From the NCBI RefSeq assembly GCF_000423665.1, contig NZ_AUIK01000024.1, forward strand, positions 124,001 through 188,000: a stretch of DNA of 64,000 nucleotides, read 5' to 3'. Source of the DNA: Solirubrobacter soli DSM 22325. GTDB lineage: Bacteria > Actinomycetota > Thermoleophilia > Solirubrobacterales > Solirubrobacteraceae. Made by a program: the position numbers and the translations under genes. This document shows, one piece after another, positions 26,303 to 34,253 of the stretch (its first letter is position 1; every line of letters starts with the position of its first letter). The notes below the pieces were generated by a model. The model had not been told where the DNA came from and did not search any database. It saw nothing but the letters and a program-made list of their open reading frames with translations.

Positions 26303-26479
26303 TCAGGCCGCGCCGGCATCGCGCCGCGCCCAGACCCGGCGACCGCGTCGCCTCGCTCGACGAGACGCCACGAGGCGCGCAGAGAACTCCTCGCCGGTCG
26401 GTTCGCGGCCGAGCTCCCGCTGCAGCGCCGCGCGCTCGCTCCGGTCGGCCTCGATGCGGCGGCGGGCGGCCGGACCCAC
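26303..26479 (-). CDS. Possible small basic protein (58 aa)
   Basis: Minus-strand frame from GTG 26479 to TGA 26303-26305. The helical product contains RRRIEADRSERAALQRELG and REPTGEEFSARLVASRR, which looks more protein-like than typical GC-rich noise. It starts six bases past the stop of the small membrane frame at 26483-26650, so the two could be co-transcribed. There is no other support. Confidence 0.3.
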   Translation of the reverse strand: MGPAARRRIEADRSERAALQRELGREPTGEEFSARLVASRRARRRGRRVWARRDAGAA

Positions 26480-26482
26480 CCA

Positions 26483-26650
26483 CTAGCCCATGCCGAAGAG
26501 AAACAGCGTCCAGCCAACGACGTGCAACAGCACGCCGCACGGGCCGAACAGGCCCGGCGCGTGCACGAACGCCGCGGTGCGCGGGAACAGCGCCACCACC
26601 ACGAACGCCCGCCCCACCGCCTCCAGCGTTTGCCGCGTCGAGCGCACCAT
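26483..26650 (-). CDS. Possible small membrane protein (55 aa)
   Basis: Minus-strand frame from ATG 26650 to TAG 26483-26485. It predicts two hydrophobic stretches, GRAFVVVALFPRTAAFV and CGVLLHVVGWTLFLFGMG, fitting a small two-helix membrane protein. No good ribosome-binding site is visible. The region is antisense to the leader of the parB-like gene. Confidence 0.3.
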   Translation of the reverse strand: MVRSTRQTLEAVGRAFVVVALFPRTAAFVHAPGLFGPCGVLLHVVGWTLFLFGMG

Positions 26651-26805
26651 CCACCCGGGATGGCGCGCCACGCGCCCCGGGTGACGCGCGATCCGCGCCG
26701 GCACCCGGTTACCCGCGCCGCGTCCACCCCGCCACCGCGACCCCAACCGCCGCGGACGCCTCGAGCGCCCGCGACGCCGACTCGACCCTCATCCGAAAGG
26801 ACCCC

Positions 26806-28594
26806 ATGCCACACCCCACGGCGCCGGCCGCCCCGGCACCCGCGCTGCTCGATGTCACCACCACCGCCGCGGGCACCCCCACCGGACGGCTGGTGCGGGT
26901 CGCGGCTCTCAGACCTCGAGCTCGCGCCCAACGCCCGCCGCGAGGTCGACCCCGACGGGATCGACCGGCTCGCCGGCATGCTGATGCGCGCCGGCCAACT
27001 CGTGCCCTGCATCGGCCACCGACCCGACCCCGAGCACGATCACGTCGTGCTCTACGCCGGCCAACGACGACTGCTGGCCGCGCGCCGCAGCCACGAGCTC
27101 GCCCGCGACGGCCTCGCCCCGGTCTCCAGCCTGATCGTCACGCTGCTCGACCACCAGCCCGCAACCGACGAGATCCGCCGCATCCAGGCCCAGGAGAACC
27201 AGCGCGAGGACCTCACACTCGCAGACCAGCAGGCGCAATTCGCCGACTGCTGGGCCGCCCGCGCCGGCGTGCGCGAGCCCGACCGGATCGCCGCCGTCTG
27301 CGCCGACCTCGGCATCGGCGCCGTCAAGGCCCACAACCTGCGCCGCCAGCTCACGCTCCCCGAACCGATCCGCACACGTGTCGCCGAACGGCCCGGCGAA
27401 CGCCAGCTCTCCGTCACGCTCGCCAACCGCCTGGCCGACATGCACGACGTCGCCCCCGAGCTCACCCAGGCGGTCGCCCAACGGATCTCCACCGGCGACC
27501 TGCACGACGCCGCGCTGCGCGACCTCGGCGCCTTCGTGCACCGCACCATCGTCGAGGACGAGGGCACCTACGCCGTGCGGATCGACGACGGCGCCCTGCT
27601 CGACGCGCACGCCCACGTCGCACTCGCGCGAGACCACCTCACCCCACAGGGCCGCGGCCAACTCGTCAACGTGCTCGGCTGCGCGCCCGACGAGCTCGAC
27701 ACCGAGCTCGACAGCCTGCAGACCCGCGCGAAGGCCACCGCCGCCCAGCTCCGCGTCGACGCAGCGTTGCGCGATCGCGCCCGCACCGGCCGCTACGCCT
27801 ACGTCCACGAGCGCGGACCCGACTTCGCCGCCGGCATCTGGATCGTCGACCCCGTGTTCATGCTCGACGCCGTCCACCAGACGCTCGCCGGCCACACCGA
27901 CGCACAACCCGCCTCCGACCCCGCCTACTTCGCCGGCGCGGGCCTCGACGCGCCCGACCTGCGCGAGGCGGCCGCCGCCGAGCGCCAACGTCGCCACGAA
28001 CAACGCCAGCGCCACGCCGAGGCGGTACAGACCAACCTCGGCCTCGGCCACGACCTGCGCGCCGGGCTGATCGACCCCTCCCCCGCCCAGCTCGACGCGC
28101 TGCGCGCGATCCTGTGCCATCTGCTCGCCCGCGACTACCGCGACGTCATCGCCTACGGCGCTGGCTGGACGGATCCGGAGCGCCAGCGACCGATCGGTGA
28201 GAGCGGGCGCCTGGAGCCGATGGCGATCGACGCGATCGTCGACGCCGAACTCAAGCGCGCGCTCGAGGAACCGGATCCGCTGCGCGGGATCGCCGGCCTG
28301 GTCGCACGCTGCGCCGCCGCGTTCGTGCTCGACCCCGACGGCATCACCCGCACCAAGGTGCTCGGCAGCGAACGCATGAACCGCAAACTCCACGAGGCGC
28401 TGCCCGGCGGCGAGGAGCCGCTGCGCGCCGCGGTGTGGGCGTTCCTGCGACCGATGCTCTCACCACGCCTAACCGAGCTTCACCGCCACGCATTCGTGCT
28501 TGACGCGACCGAGCACAGCACCGTCGACCTCCCCGCCCACCGGGGCGACTCGAGCCTCGATGACCTGGACCTCGACGAGGATCTCGCGGCCTAA
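26806..28594 (+). CDS. parB: ParB/Spo0J-like partition protein with apparent 1-nt frameshift
   Basis: GAAAGGACC precedes ATG 26806, which opens LLDVTTTAAGTPTGRLVRVA. After the GCG at 26902-26904 the matching frame jumps forward by one base (the G at 26905) into LSDLELAPNARREVDPDGID, the standard ParB N-terminus. The rest (to 28594) is continuous: VVLYAGQRRLLAARR, the nucleotide-binding QAQENQREDLTLADQQAQF, and an HTH region (ADLGIGAVKAHNLRRQLTLP, quoted as GIGAVKAHNLRR). Joined, it gives about 595 aa, longer than chromosomal ParB (about 300), with a large C-terminal extension. ParB proteins spread from parS sites to segregate replicons. No ParA is in the window. The extra base may be a sequencing error, a decay mutation or a recoding site. 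Confidence 0.75.
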
Positions 28595-28610
28595 CGACCT
28601 GACCGAACGA

Positions 28611-28645
28611 CGGCGACCCACTCCCGTGCAGGGAGCGGGTCGCCG
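28611..28645 (+). terminator. Strong hairpin after the parB-like gene
   Basis: CGGCGACCC-A-CTCCC, loop GTGCA, GGGAG-C-GGGTCGCCG: 14 paired bases with one internal mismatch, starting 17 bases past the stop. There is no T-run, as is usual in very GC-rich actinobacteria. Confidence 0.65.
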
Positions 28646-28793
28646 CGACGCCGAGCCCGTTCTTCAGGCCTCGCGCGTTGTCCGACCTCTCATCGCGCGT
28701 CCCGCTCGAGCCGCGCGGGCCGGCCGAGCACTCGATCCCGGCGTCCGTCATCGCTCCGGCCAGTCGCTCCGGCTCACCGCGAAAACCCCCCGG

Positions 28794-29195
28794 CTATCTC
28801 ACGGTGCACCGGCCGTCAGCGATGACTTCGCTCGGGCTGGGCTCAAATTCGCCCGAGGCGACAACCGCGACGCCGTAGCGACCGCGACACCAACCGCGCA
28901 GGCGCCTGCCGTCGCGCCGCGGACGCGCGCCCGGGACACGCGGCCCGAACCGAAAGCGGCCGTCACGCGCGCGACGGATCGAGATGTGGAGAGAGTCCAC
29001 GTCGCCGCAGCGGCCCGGCCCCGCGAGCTGCAGATCCAGGCCGACGCTCTGCGCGGCAAAGGCGATCTCAAAGGCAGCCCGGGGACCGCCGCTCGACGGC
29101 GTCACCGTCACCTGCGCGGACGCGACCGGCGCCGCCAGAACCGCAGCGAGCACGGCGACCAGCGACACGCGGCCGCGCGACCACGCCCCACACAT
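28794..29195 (-). CDS. Secreted small protein (133 aa)
   Basis: Minus strand, ATG 29195 (an in-frame start at 29261 would add 22 residues). A clear signal peptide, RGRVSLVAVLAAVLAAPVASA, ends in an A-x-A site. The mature part begins QVTVTPSSGGPRAAFEIAF and contains three Cys (GRCGDVDS, GWCRGRYG and near the end GRCTVR). It is probably a small beta-sheet protein with a disulfide. The family was not recognised. It lies between the parB-like gene and a duplicated scrap of that gene's 3' end. Confidence 0.6.
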   Translation of the reverse strand: MCGAWSRGRVSLVAVLAAVLAAPVASAQVTVTPSSGGPRAAFEIAFAAQSVGLDLQLAGPGRCGDVDSLHISIRRARDGRFRFGPRVPGARPRRDGRRLRGWCRGRYGVAVVASGEFEPSPSEVIADGRCTVR

Positions 29196-29549
29196 GCGGC
29201 GAGCGCGCGATGGCCGTCGCAGACCGATGCGGCCGGCCGGGCACGGGTGAAGCGCACGCACAGCCCCGAGCGGCGCACGACGCGCCCGGCGAAACGGTCA
29301 GCGCCGCCCACCCGCGCCAGAACACAGGCCGCCGATGCACCCACGCGGCGCAGACACTGAGTGCTAACGATTGCGGCACACCGACCGCGCAGGCCTGAAA
29401 ATGTCCATGTCATCTGTAGGCCGGCGCGCACAAAAACTCGCCCCCCGCTGCAGTCCCGACCGCCCGACGCGATTTGCCGCACTCCTCGCCCGCCGCCCCC
29501 GCTTCGCGCTCGACCGACGAGCCGTCACGTGGACCGAGGAGTTACACCG
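29196..29549. other. Gap without a convincing gene
   Basis: About 350 bp upstream of the secreted protein. Frames here are Arg/Ala/Pro-rich noise. It should contain the promoter of the minus-strand secreted protein, but I could not pick one out. Confidence 0.4.
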
Positions 29550-29625
29550 CGAGCCCATCGACCGCAAGCTCCACGAGGGACTGCCGAGCGGCGAGGCGCG
29601 CTGCGCGCCGAGGTGTGGCAATCGG
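29550..29625 (+). pseudogene. Short duplicated scrap of the parB-like gene
   Basis: The bases encode DRKLHEGLPSGEA, and the DNA continues to match a GCGCTGCGCGCC-x-x-GGTGTGG run. This corresponds to NRKLHEALPGGEEPLRAAVW near the end of the parB-like gene (about 28377-28440), with small indels. Only about 65-75 bp are alignable by eye. Confidence 0.6.
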
Positions 29626-29654
29626 GCCGAAGAGATCGCGCGAGGTATCGTGCA

Positions 29655-29683
29655 TTGACCGTGCGTCGAGCGTACCGTAGTGT
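29655..29683 (+). promoter_or_regulatory. Near-consensus promoter giving a leaderless GTG transcript
   Basis: TTGACC (29655-29660), 17-bp spacer, TAGTGT (29678-29683). Initiation seven bases later falls on GTG 29690, so the gene would be read from a leaderless mRNA. Confidence 0.6.
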
Positions 29684-29689
29684 TAGGGA

Positions 29690-30199
29690 GTGCTCGCGGG
29701 CGGCTACCGAGCAGCAGACGGACTTGAGACCTGGACGTTTCATCCCGACGGTCGGCTCGATTGGGTGAGTTCGCGGTCGAGCGCCGCCTATGGCTTAGGC
29801 CCCCGGCAATCAGCTCCTTCAGGCGGTGGCCGCACAAGCGGTACCTATCGGATCGATCCGCGTAACGGGCGCCTGTGGTCATTCGACAGATCCGGCCGCG
29901 TCGACACCATAGGCGGTCAGCCGCTCAGCTTCGCCGTCGTTGATGCGGCTGGCTCTCCGTATTCACCGCTGGTTATCCGAATCGGCGGCCGTGAGTATCG
30001 ACGATTCACAGCCCCAGTCGCGCCTGCGGCTTCGAGACCTGCGGCTCCGGTGTCGCACTCCAACGCGCTTACCACACGATCGCAGCCGACGGGGTATTGG
30101 TCATCGTCTGATGACCATGAGTGGGCCAAGGCGTCGCTGACCGTGGCAGCCGGCTTGGCTGCCATGTGGCTGGTCAAGCGGATTCTCGACGATTACTGA
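29690..30199 (+). CDS. Hypothetical protein with C-terminal membrane anchor (169 aa)
   Basis: The GTG start coincides with the predicted transcription start. The N-terminal part looks like a small beta-sheet domain of YRAADGLETWTFHPDGRLDW type, with RTSGTYRIDPRNGRLWSFD and SGRVDTIGGQPLSF, resembling domains that sense or display simple folds. A Ser/Pro/Ala linker (about 105-140) precedes a C-terminal hydrophobic helix ASLTVAAGLAAMWLVKRIL. The N-terminus would face the cytoplasm if the tail is a simple anchor. No family was recognised. Confidence 0.6.
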   Translation: MLAGGYRAADGLETWTFHPDGRLDWVSSRSSAAYGLGPRQSAPSGGGRTSGTYRIDPRNGRLWSFDRSGRVDTIGGQPLSFAVVDAAGSPYSPLVIRIGGREYRRFTAPVAPAASRPAAPVSHSNALTTRSQPTGYWSSSDDHEWAKASLTVAAGLAAMWLVKRILDDY

Positions 30200-30783
30200 C
30201 CTCACTACCGCGCCATCCTCTCTCGGTCAGGTCCGCGAGAGGATCGCGGAGGATGGCGATCGGTTGGCCTCAGCAGGGCGCTCACCGGCAGGATCGCGGC
30301 GATGGACCGGCCCCTTAGGAACTGTGATGGGAGGCATGCGATGGCGGAGATCGAAGTGGAGGGCTTCACCAATGCGACTGCAGCGCCGGCGCGACGCTCC
30401 CGATGAGTTAGTAATGAGACCGGCAGCGCGCTTCACCGGCCGCATCGCGCCTCCTCTCGTCGAAGCCGTTGGGGTACCCGACGATCTATCAGCGCCGCGC
30501 CACACCGACGTTCCGTCCTACCCGGACCCTACGGCGCTATGGGATTCGACTCCGCCGAAGAAGCTACACGCGCCAACCTGCGCCCAGAGTGTGTGCCTAG
30601 GGTGCTGTGGCGCCGCGATCTCGGGCATTCGCCCGATGCGGGGACATGCCGCTGGGCGTAGGCTGAGCCTTAGCTCGGCGGTGCCCTTTGCTAATCCGGT
30701 ACTTCATCAAATTGAAGCCACCGCACCGCTCGAACGAAGCAGCAGTGTACAGACGAGTCACCCGAGCGTAAGGAGATGCGATC
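30200..30783. other. 584-bp gap with only scraps
   Basis: No convincing gene. A ribosome-binding site GGGAGGCAT precedes ATG 30341, but the frame (MAEIEVEGFTNATAAPARRS) ends after 21 codons at 30406. It may be the start of a gene that is now broken. Composition is less GC-rich than the backbone. Confidence 0.4.
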
Positions 30784-31113
30784 ATGGCGAGAAGCGACCT
30801 CAGCGAGTTCAGCGATGATCACCTCAGACGTCGCAGCACGCCTGGGATGCTGTTCGGTGACGTGGCGGCGGAGGAATTGGAGTTGCGGCGCCAGGCCGGG
30901 GCGAGAGCTCGCGTCCGCACGGCCGGGATGTTTGCTCTCGGAGCAATCGGAGGCACCGCCGCAGCCACTAGCCGCAGCAAGGCGGTGCTCGCCGCCGTGG
31001 TGGCCTTGGAGGCAAGGCAAGCGCAGAAGCGGCGAGCCGATCAGCAGCGCGCCAAGGGGTTTCGGAGTTCGCGGGACGAACTCCGAGAGACCGCCGACCG
31101 GTGGAAATTTTAG
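30784..31113 (+). CDS. Hypothetical protein (109 aa)
   Basis: GTAAGGAGATGC supplies a good ribosome-binding site before ATG 30784. The product starts hydrophilic (RSDLSEFSDDHLRRRSTPGM), has a mildly hydrophobic Gly/Ala-rich centre (AGMFALGAIGGTAAATS, KAVLAAVVALEA) and ends in a basic helix. The centre could be one weak membrane segment or a helical hairpin. No family was recognised. Confidence 0.6.
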   Translation: MARSDLSEFSDDHLRRRSTPGMLFGDVAAEELELRRQAGARARVRTAGMFALGAIGGTAAATSRSKAVLAAVVALEARQAQKRRADQQRAKGFRSSRDELRETADRWKF

Positions 31114-31312
31114 CGATCGAGCAGCGCTGGAGCGGCTACTCATCGTTCGATCGCTGATCCTTCTGCAGGGTCCCGCCGCTTTTTCGGCCGACTGGTCTTA
31201 TCAGGCTCCCCTGGCAAGGCCCCACGACAGGACTCACACGTCCGATCTGCACAGAGGCGTCCCGCGCCGGCCCAGCCTGGCGGGCTACATCACAGCCCCG
31301 GGAGATCAACGC

Positions 31313-31633
31313 GTCGACGTCGGCATCGACATCCACAAACACATCCACCCCGCAGCCCTGCTGTACGCGCGCGGCGGGGAGATCAGCACTCTGTGCTTCG
31401 CCAACAGCCGCGACGGAATCCAAAAGCTGCGCGGCTGGTTGGCCGAGCACGAAGCGGCCGACGCAGTGATCGGCGTTGAGAACGCCGCTGGCTACGGACG
31501 GCCGCGCCGCACGGCGTTGTCGGTCACTGGAGATCAGGTGCTCAACGTCCCGGCGTGGCGCACGCATCGTGGTCGCCACACCTCCGGGCCCGGCAAGAGC
31601 GACCCCGGCCACGCGCTCGCGATCGCCCTGTAG
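31313..31633 (+). pseudogene. IS110-family transposase, N-terminal remnant
   Basis: VDVGIDIHKHIHPAALL carries the first acidic residue of the IS110 RuvC-like DEDD domain. It continues with RGWLAEHEAADAVIGVENA (second acidic position) and VLNVPAWRTHRGRH, then SDPGHALAIAL and a TAG at 31631-31633, where the family continues with A-R-V. About 107 codons remain and no start codon is obvious. The C-terminal half is found at 32881-33430, about 1.25 kb away in the same orientation. Confidence 0.75.
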
Positions 31634-31758
31634 TCGGAAGCCGAAGATCGGGATGGGATGGGAGTTCACGGTCGGGACGCCGGGCGCGCGGCGAGCGAAC
31701 GAGAAACCGGGAAAGGGTCCTCGGCGAGGATGGCGATGCCCACGGCCGGGGACGGCGT

Positions 31759-31852
31759 AGCTCTGACGCTGGCCAGCGTCAAGCGCCGAGGGCGTGGGCG
31801 GTCGGAGCCCGGGATAGCGGGGCGGCGCTTGACCCCGTCCAGCGTCAGAGCT
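31759..31852. repeat. 29-bp imperfect inverted repeat containing a perfect 16-bp palindrome
   Basis: The left arm, 31759-31787 (begins AGCTCTGACGCTGG), and right arm, 31824-31852 (ends CCAGCGTCAGAGCT), are inverted copies with about four central mismatches, separated by 36 bp. The left arm itself holds the perfect palindrome GACGCTGGCCAGCGTC (31765-31780). It lies at the break in the IS110 remnant. Confidence 0.8.
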
Positions 31853-31894
31853 GATCACCGATCAGATCGTGCGGGGCACGACCAGCACCCACGA

Positions 31895-32460
31895 CTACGG
31901 CGGCAACGTCGGAGTCGGCGAGAACAGTCCGGCGGCAATCCATTGCGCGCGTGGCCACGACCCGGTGCGTTCTGCGCCGAACCGCAGCCTCCAGGCGGGG
32001 CGGCTTGGGTCAGCGACTCGGCCGTGTCGCCCAGCGGTGAGCCCTGTGGCGCCACCGGACCGCAGTCGGGCTCCAGCGAGACATACCAGCGGGCCGCGCA
32101 CGCTCGGACGGGCTCCAGAACACGGCGTGCGGGGCGCAGCCAGCCACGGACCGTGTCCGGCGGGCGCTCTGGGCGCGCCGCGATCCGACGTCCCCGTAAC
32201 CCAGGGCGGCCAGATGCAGGGCGTCGCCGATAACCTCGACCGCGTCGCGCCGTCGCGCCATTAGCGACGCCGGCACGAGCACGAGCGTCACCGCGCATGA
32301 GCGCCAACGCACGCGCCGACGGCGCCCCCTAGCGCTGGCGCACGACTCGCGATCCAGCGAACCCCCACGGCGAGACGCGCCCGCCACACCCCGGAAAGGC
32401 CAACCGGCCAGCCGCGAGCTGGCCGGCGACGCGCCGAGGATCGGGATCGACAACGAGCAT
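31895..32460 (-). pseudogene. Decayed IS-associated zinc-ribbon/HTH protein (DUF6431-like)
   Basis: Minus-strand protein-like sequence in three frames. First VTLVLVPASLMARRRDAVEVIGDALHLAALGYG. A shift near 32210 gives RIAARPERPPDTVRGWLRPARR (a homeodomain-like HTH) and ARWYVSLEPDCGPVAPQGS. A second shift near 32000 gives LRFGAERTGSWPRAQWIAA and a stop. Quoted pieces: ARRRDAVEVIGDAL, RPPDTVRGWLR. I recall this pattern from small HTH proteins next to transposases in Solirubrobacterales. It interrupts the IS110 remnant in the opposite orientation. Confidence 0.5.
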
Positions 32461-32880
32461 CACGCCACGTACGCACACCCGCGCCCCTGCCACACGCCGC
32501 GCGACACCAGCAAGGGCAACGCGTGTTGGAACTCTAAGACGACAGCAGCCCCAGCGCGAACAACACCCGCGACCGATCTGAGCCCGTCGCGCCCGGCGAC
32601 GACGCCGCGATCCCGCTCCCGATCGTCAACGCGCGGCGATCGTGCCGACCGTGAATTTCCACCAGCGGCCCCAGGTGCCGTCGGTGACCTTCCATCAACA
32701 TCCTCCCCACGTCGTCCTGCGCAAGCGGGATCAGTTTGGCAGCGCATTGGAACCGGAGCTGGTCCGCGCGATCGCGCTGCTGGAGACTTGCGTCGCCAGA
32801 CGGTCGCTGATCGCTCCCAAGCCATCCGGCGACTACGGGCAATCTGGATGCAGGTCGACCCCTAGGCTGAGGCCGAGGTC
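32461..32880. other. Gap between remnants
   Basis: No convincing gene. The motif TTTCCACCA / TTCCATCA occurs in GTGAATTTCCACCAGC and GTGACCTTCCATCAAC (about 32651-32700), spaced 38 bp, recalling repeated end sequences of IS elements. The stretch probably consists of IS debris. Confidence 0.35.
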
Positions 32881-33430
32881 GTGCACGCGCATCGCCAGAA
32901 AGCCCTGAGACGGCTCAGGCGGATCGCCTTCGGAGACGACTTGGCCGCCGAAACCGCGGCGCGGTGCGTCCGCGAATTGGCGCGCGAGATCGAACGGCTC
33001 AACCGTCGCGTCGTCGAGCTCGAAAACCGAGCTCGCACACCTGCTCGAGCAGTACCGCAACCCCCATCGCTGATCTCCTCCGCGCTGGCCCCGCCGTCGC
33101 CGCCGCCATGATCGCCCACGCAGGCGATGTCCGACGCTTCAGCAGCCCGGCCGCCTTCGCACGTTTCTGCGGCGCCGCGCCGATCCACTGCGGTTCCGGC
33201 CAGACCGCCGAACGCCACCGCCTCTATCGCGGCGGCAACCGGCAGATGAACGCCACCCTGCACCGGATCGCCGTCGTCTAAGCCCGGGTGCATCCCGAGG
33301 CGCGCGCGCCTACCACCAACGCAAACGCGCGGAGGGCAAGACCGCTCGACGAGCCCGCCCTCAAACGCCACCTCGCCAACACCGTCTACCGCCGCCTCTA
33401 TGCCTGGGCCAGACCGCCCTGCCTGGACCG
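32881..33430 (+). pseudogene. IS110-family transposase, C-terminal remnant
   Basis: QKALRRLRRIAFGDDLAAET and RELAREIERLNRRVVELE (coiled region) are followed, after frame changes near 33035-33065, by the Transposase_20 segment: IADLLRAGPAVAAAMIAHAGDV, FSSPAAFARFCGAAPI, GNRQMNATLHRIA. Beyond a TAA at 33279-33281 the homologous protein continues as ARVHPEARA and then LKRHLANTVYRRLYAWA in another frame. At least three disabling changes are present. Confidence 0.75.
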
Positions 33431-33451
33431 GACCCTTGACATAGGAGAGTC

Positions 33452-33566
33452 GAATGGCTGTCGCCCGCCGGTCCTCTCAGCCGAATCGATCGCTCTGCCT
33501 CGCAGGACCAGCCGAGGACACCACAACCAGATCAAGGAAGATGTCCCAGCACTCCAAGCGGCCTGA
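33452..33566 (+). pseudogene. IS256-family transposase, extreme C-terminal remnant
   Basis: The DNA GAATGGCTGTCG onward aligns with the last exon-like piece of the nested IS256 element (34131-34250 on the other strand) and ends in the same DNA, CTCCAAGCGGCCTGAGCAG. Encoded pieces: SAESIAL, QIKEDVPALQAA, versus SAESISL and EIKEETTQLQAA. Its 5' end abuts the end of the decayed IS110 remnant. The matching 5' part of this IS256 copy was not found. Downstream, GGGACTTGACT (about 33606-33616) resembles the IS256 terminal repeat. Confidence 0.7.
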
Positions 33567-33578
33567 GCAGCCGACGTC

Positions 33579-33917
33579 TCACCGACGATCGAGGTCCCAC
33601 GTCTCGGGACTTGACTCGGTCCCTGCGAACACGGCTTGTAGCCGCGCGTGTAGCCCTCGTTTGGCGCCTTGCTCGTCAAACTCCGCGAGGCGATAGTCCT
33701 CTCGCGAGAGCGTGCCGCTGCCGATAGTCGTAAGCGATGCTCCGTTCGAGGATCCCACGACGCTCAGGTCAGACGCGGTGGACGCTGCGTGTTCGCGTAC
33801 GTCAACAGGATCAGTCCATGCGCGCGGGATCGGGAACCACGGAAACACCATGGGGCACAATACGCTCGCGCTGATCGAAACGCCAACCCGGAGTACGTGA
33901 CCAGCGTCCGTGCTCAT
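33579..33917 (-). CDS. Possible truncated secreted or membrane protein (112 aa)
   Basis: Minus-strand frame from ATG 33917 with a hydrophobic N-terminal segment (LRVGVSISASVLCPMVFPWF) that could be a signal peptide or anchor. A polar body follows (SREDYRLAEFDEQGAKRG) and a tail running into the IS256 remnant. Composition is moderate in GC and not obviously noise. The 3' end was probably cut by the transposon. The family was not recognised. Confidence 0.35.
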   Translation of the reverse strand: MSTDAGHVLRVGVSISASVLCPMVFPWFPIPRAWTDPVDVREHAASTASDLSVVGSSNGASLTTIGSGTLSREDYRLAEFDEQGAKRGLHARLQAVFAGTESSPETWDLDRR

Positions 33918-34253
33918 GTAAGGAGCCTAGGACATCGCGTGCTCCGGCAGGCACCTTCCGACGCCGGAGGTGGTCCGAACAGCCCGACGCTGCAACCTGC
34001 GACAAATCTCTCCGCCAATCTGGAGTTCTCCGGCGCCGGCCACCGTACGGCAATGTGAGCCGGACCCAGTCAAGTCCCTGGAGGTGGTGTAGGAGGACGA
34101 GGCCTTGATCGTCGGTGAGGTTGTGGCTGCTCAGGCCGCTTGGAGCTGGGTCGTTTCCTCCTTGATCTCTGTGTCTATGTGATCGGCTGGCCCCGCGAGG
34201 CAGAGAGAGATCGACTCCGCCGAGAGATAGCCGCGGCCGACAAGCCACTCATC

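Noticed and set aside
25258..28200. A 980-codon plus-strand open frame overlapping the VWA and parB-like genes
   Set aside because: Its translation is Arg/Pro/Ala-rich noise out of frame with two well-supported genes. Only the stretch just after ATG 26806 is protein-like, and that is the start of the parB-like gene.
32534..32842. Minus-strand 102-codon frame between IS110 remnants
   Set aside because: It is partly protein-like (LRFQCAAKLIPLAQDD) but has no start signal or family, and lies in IS debris; not enough to call a gene.
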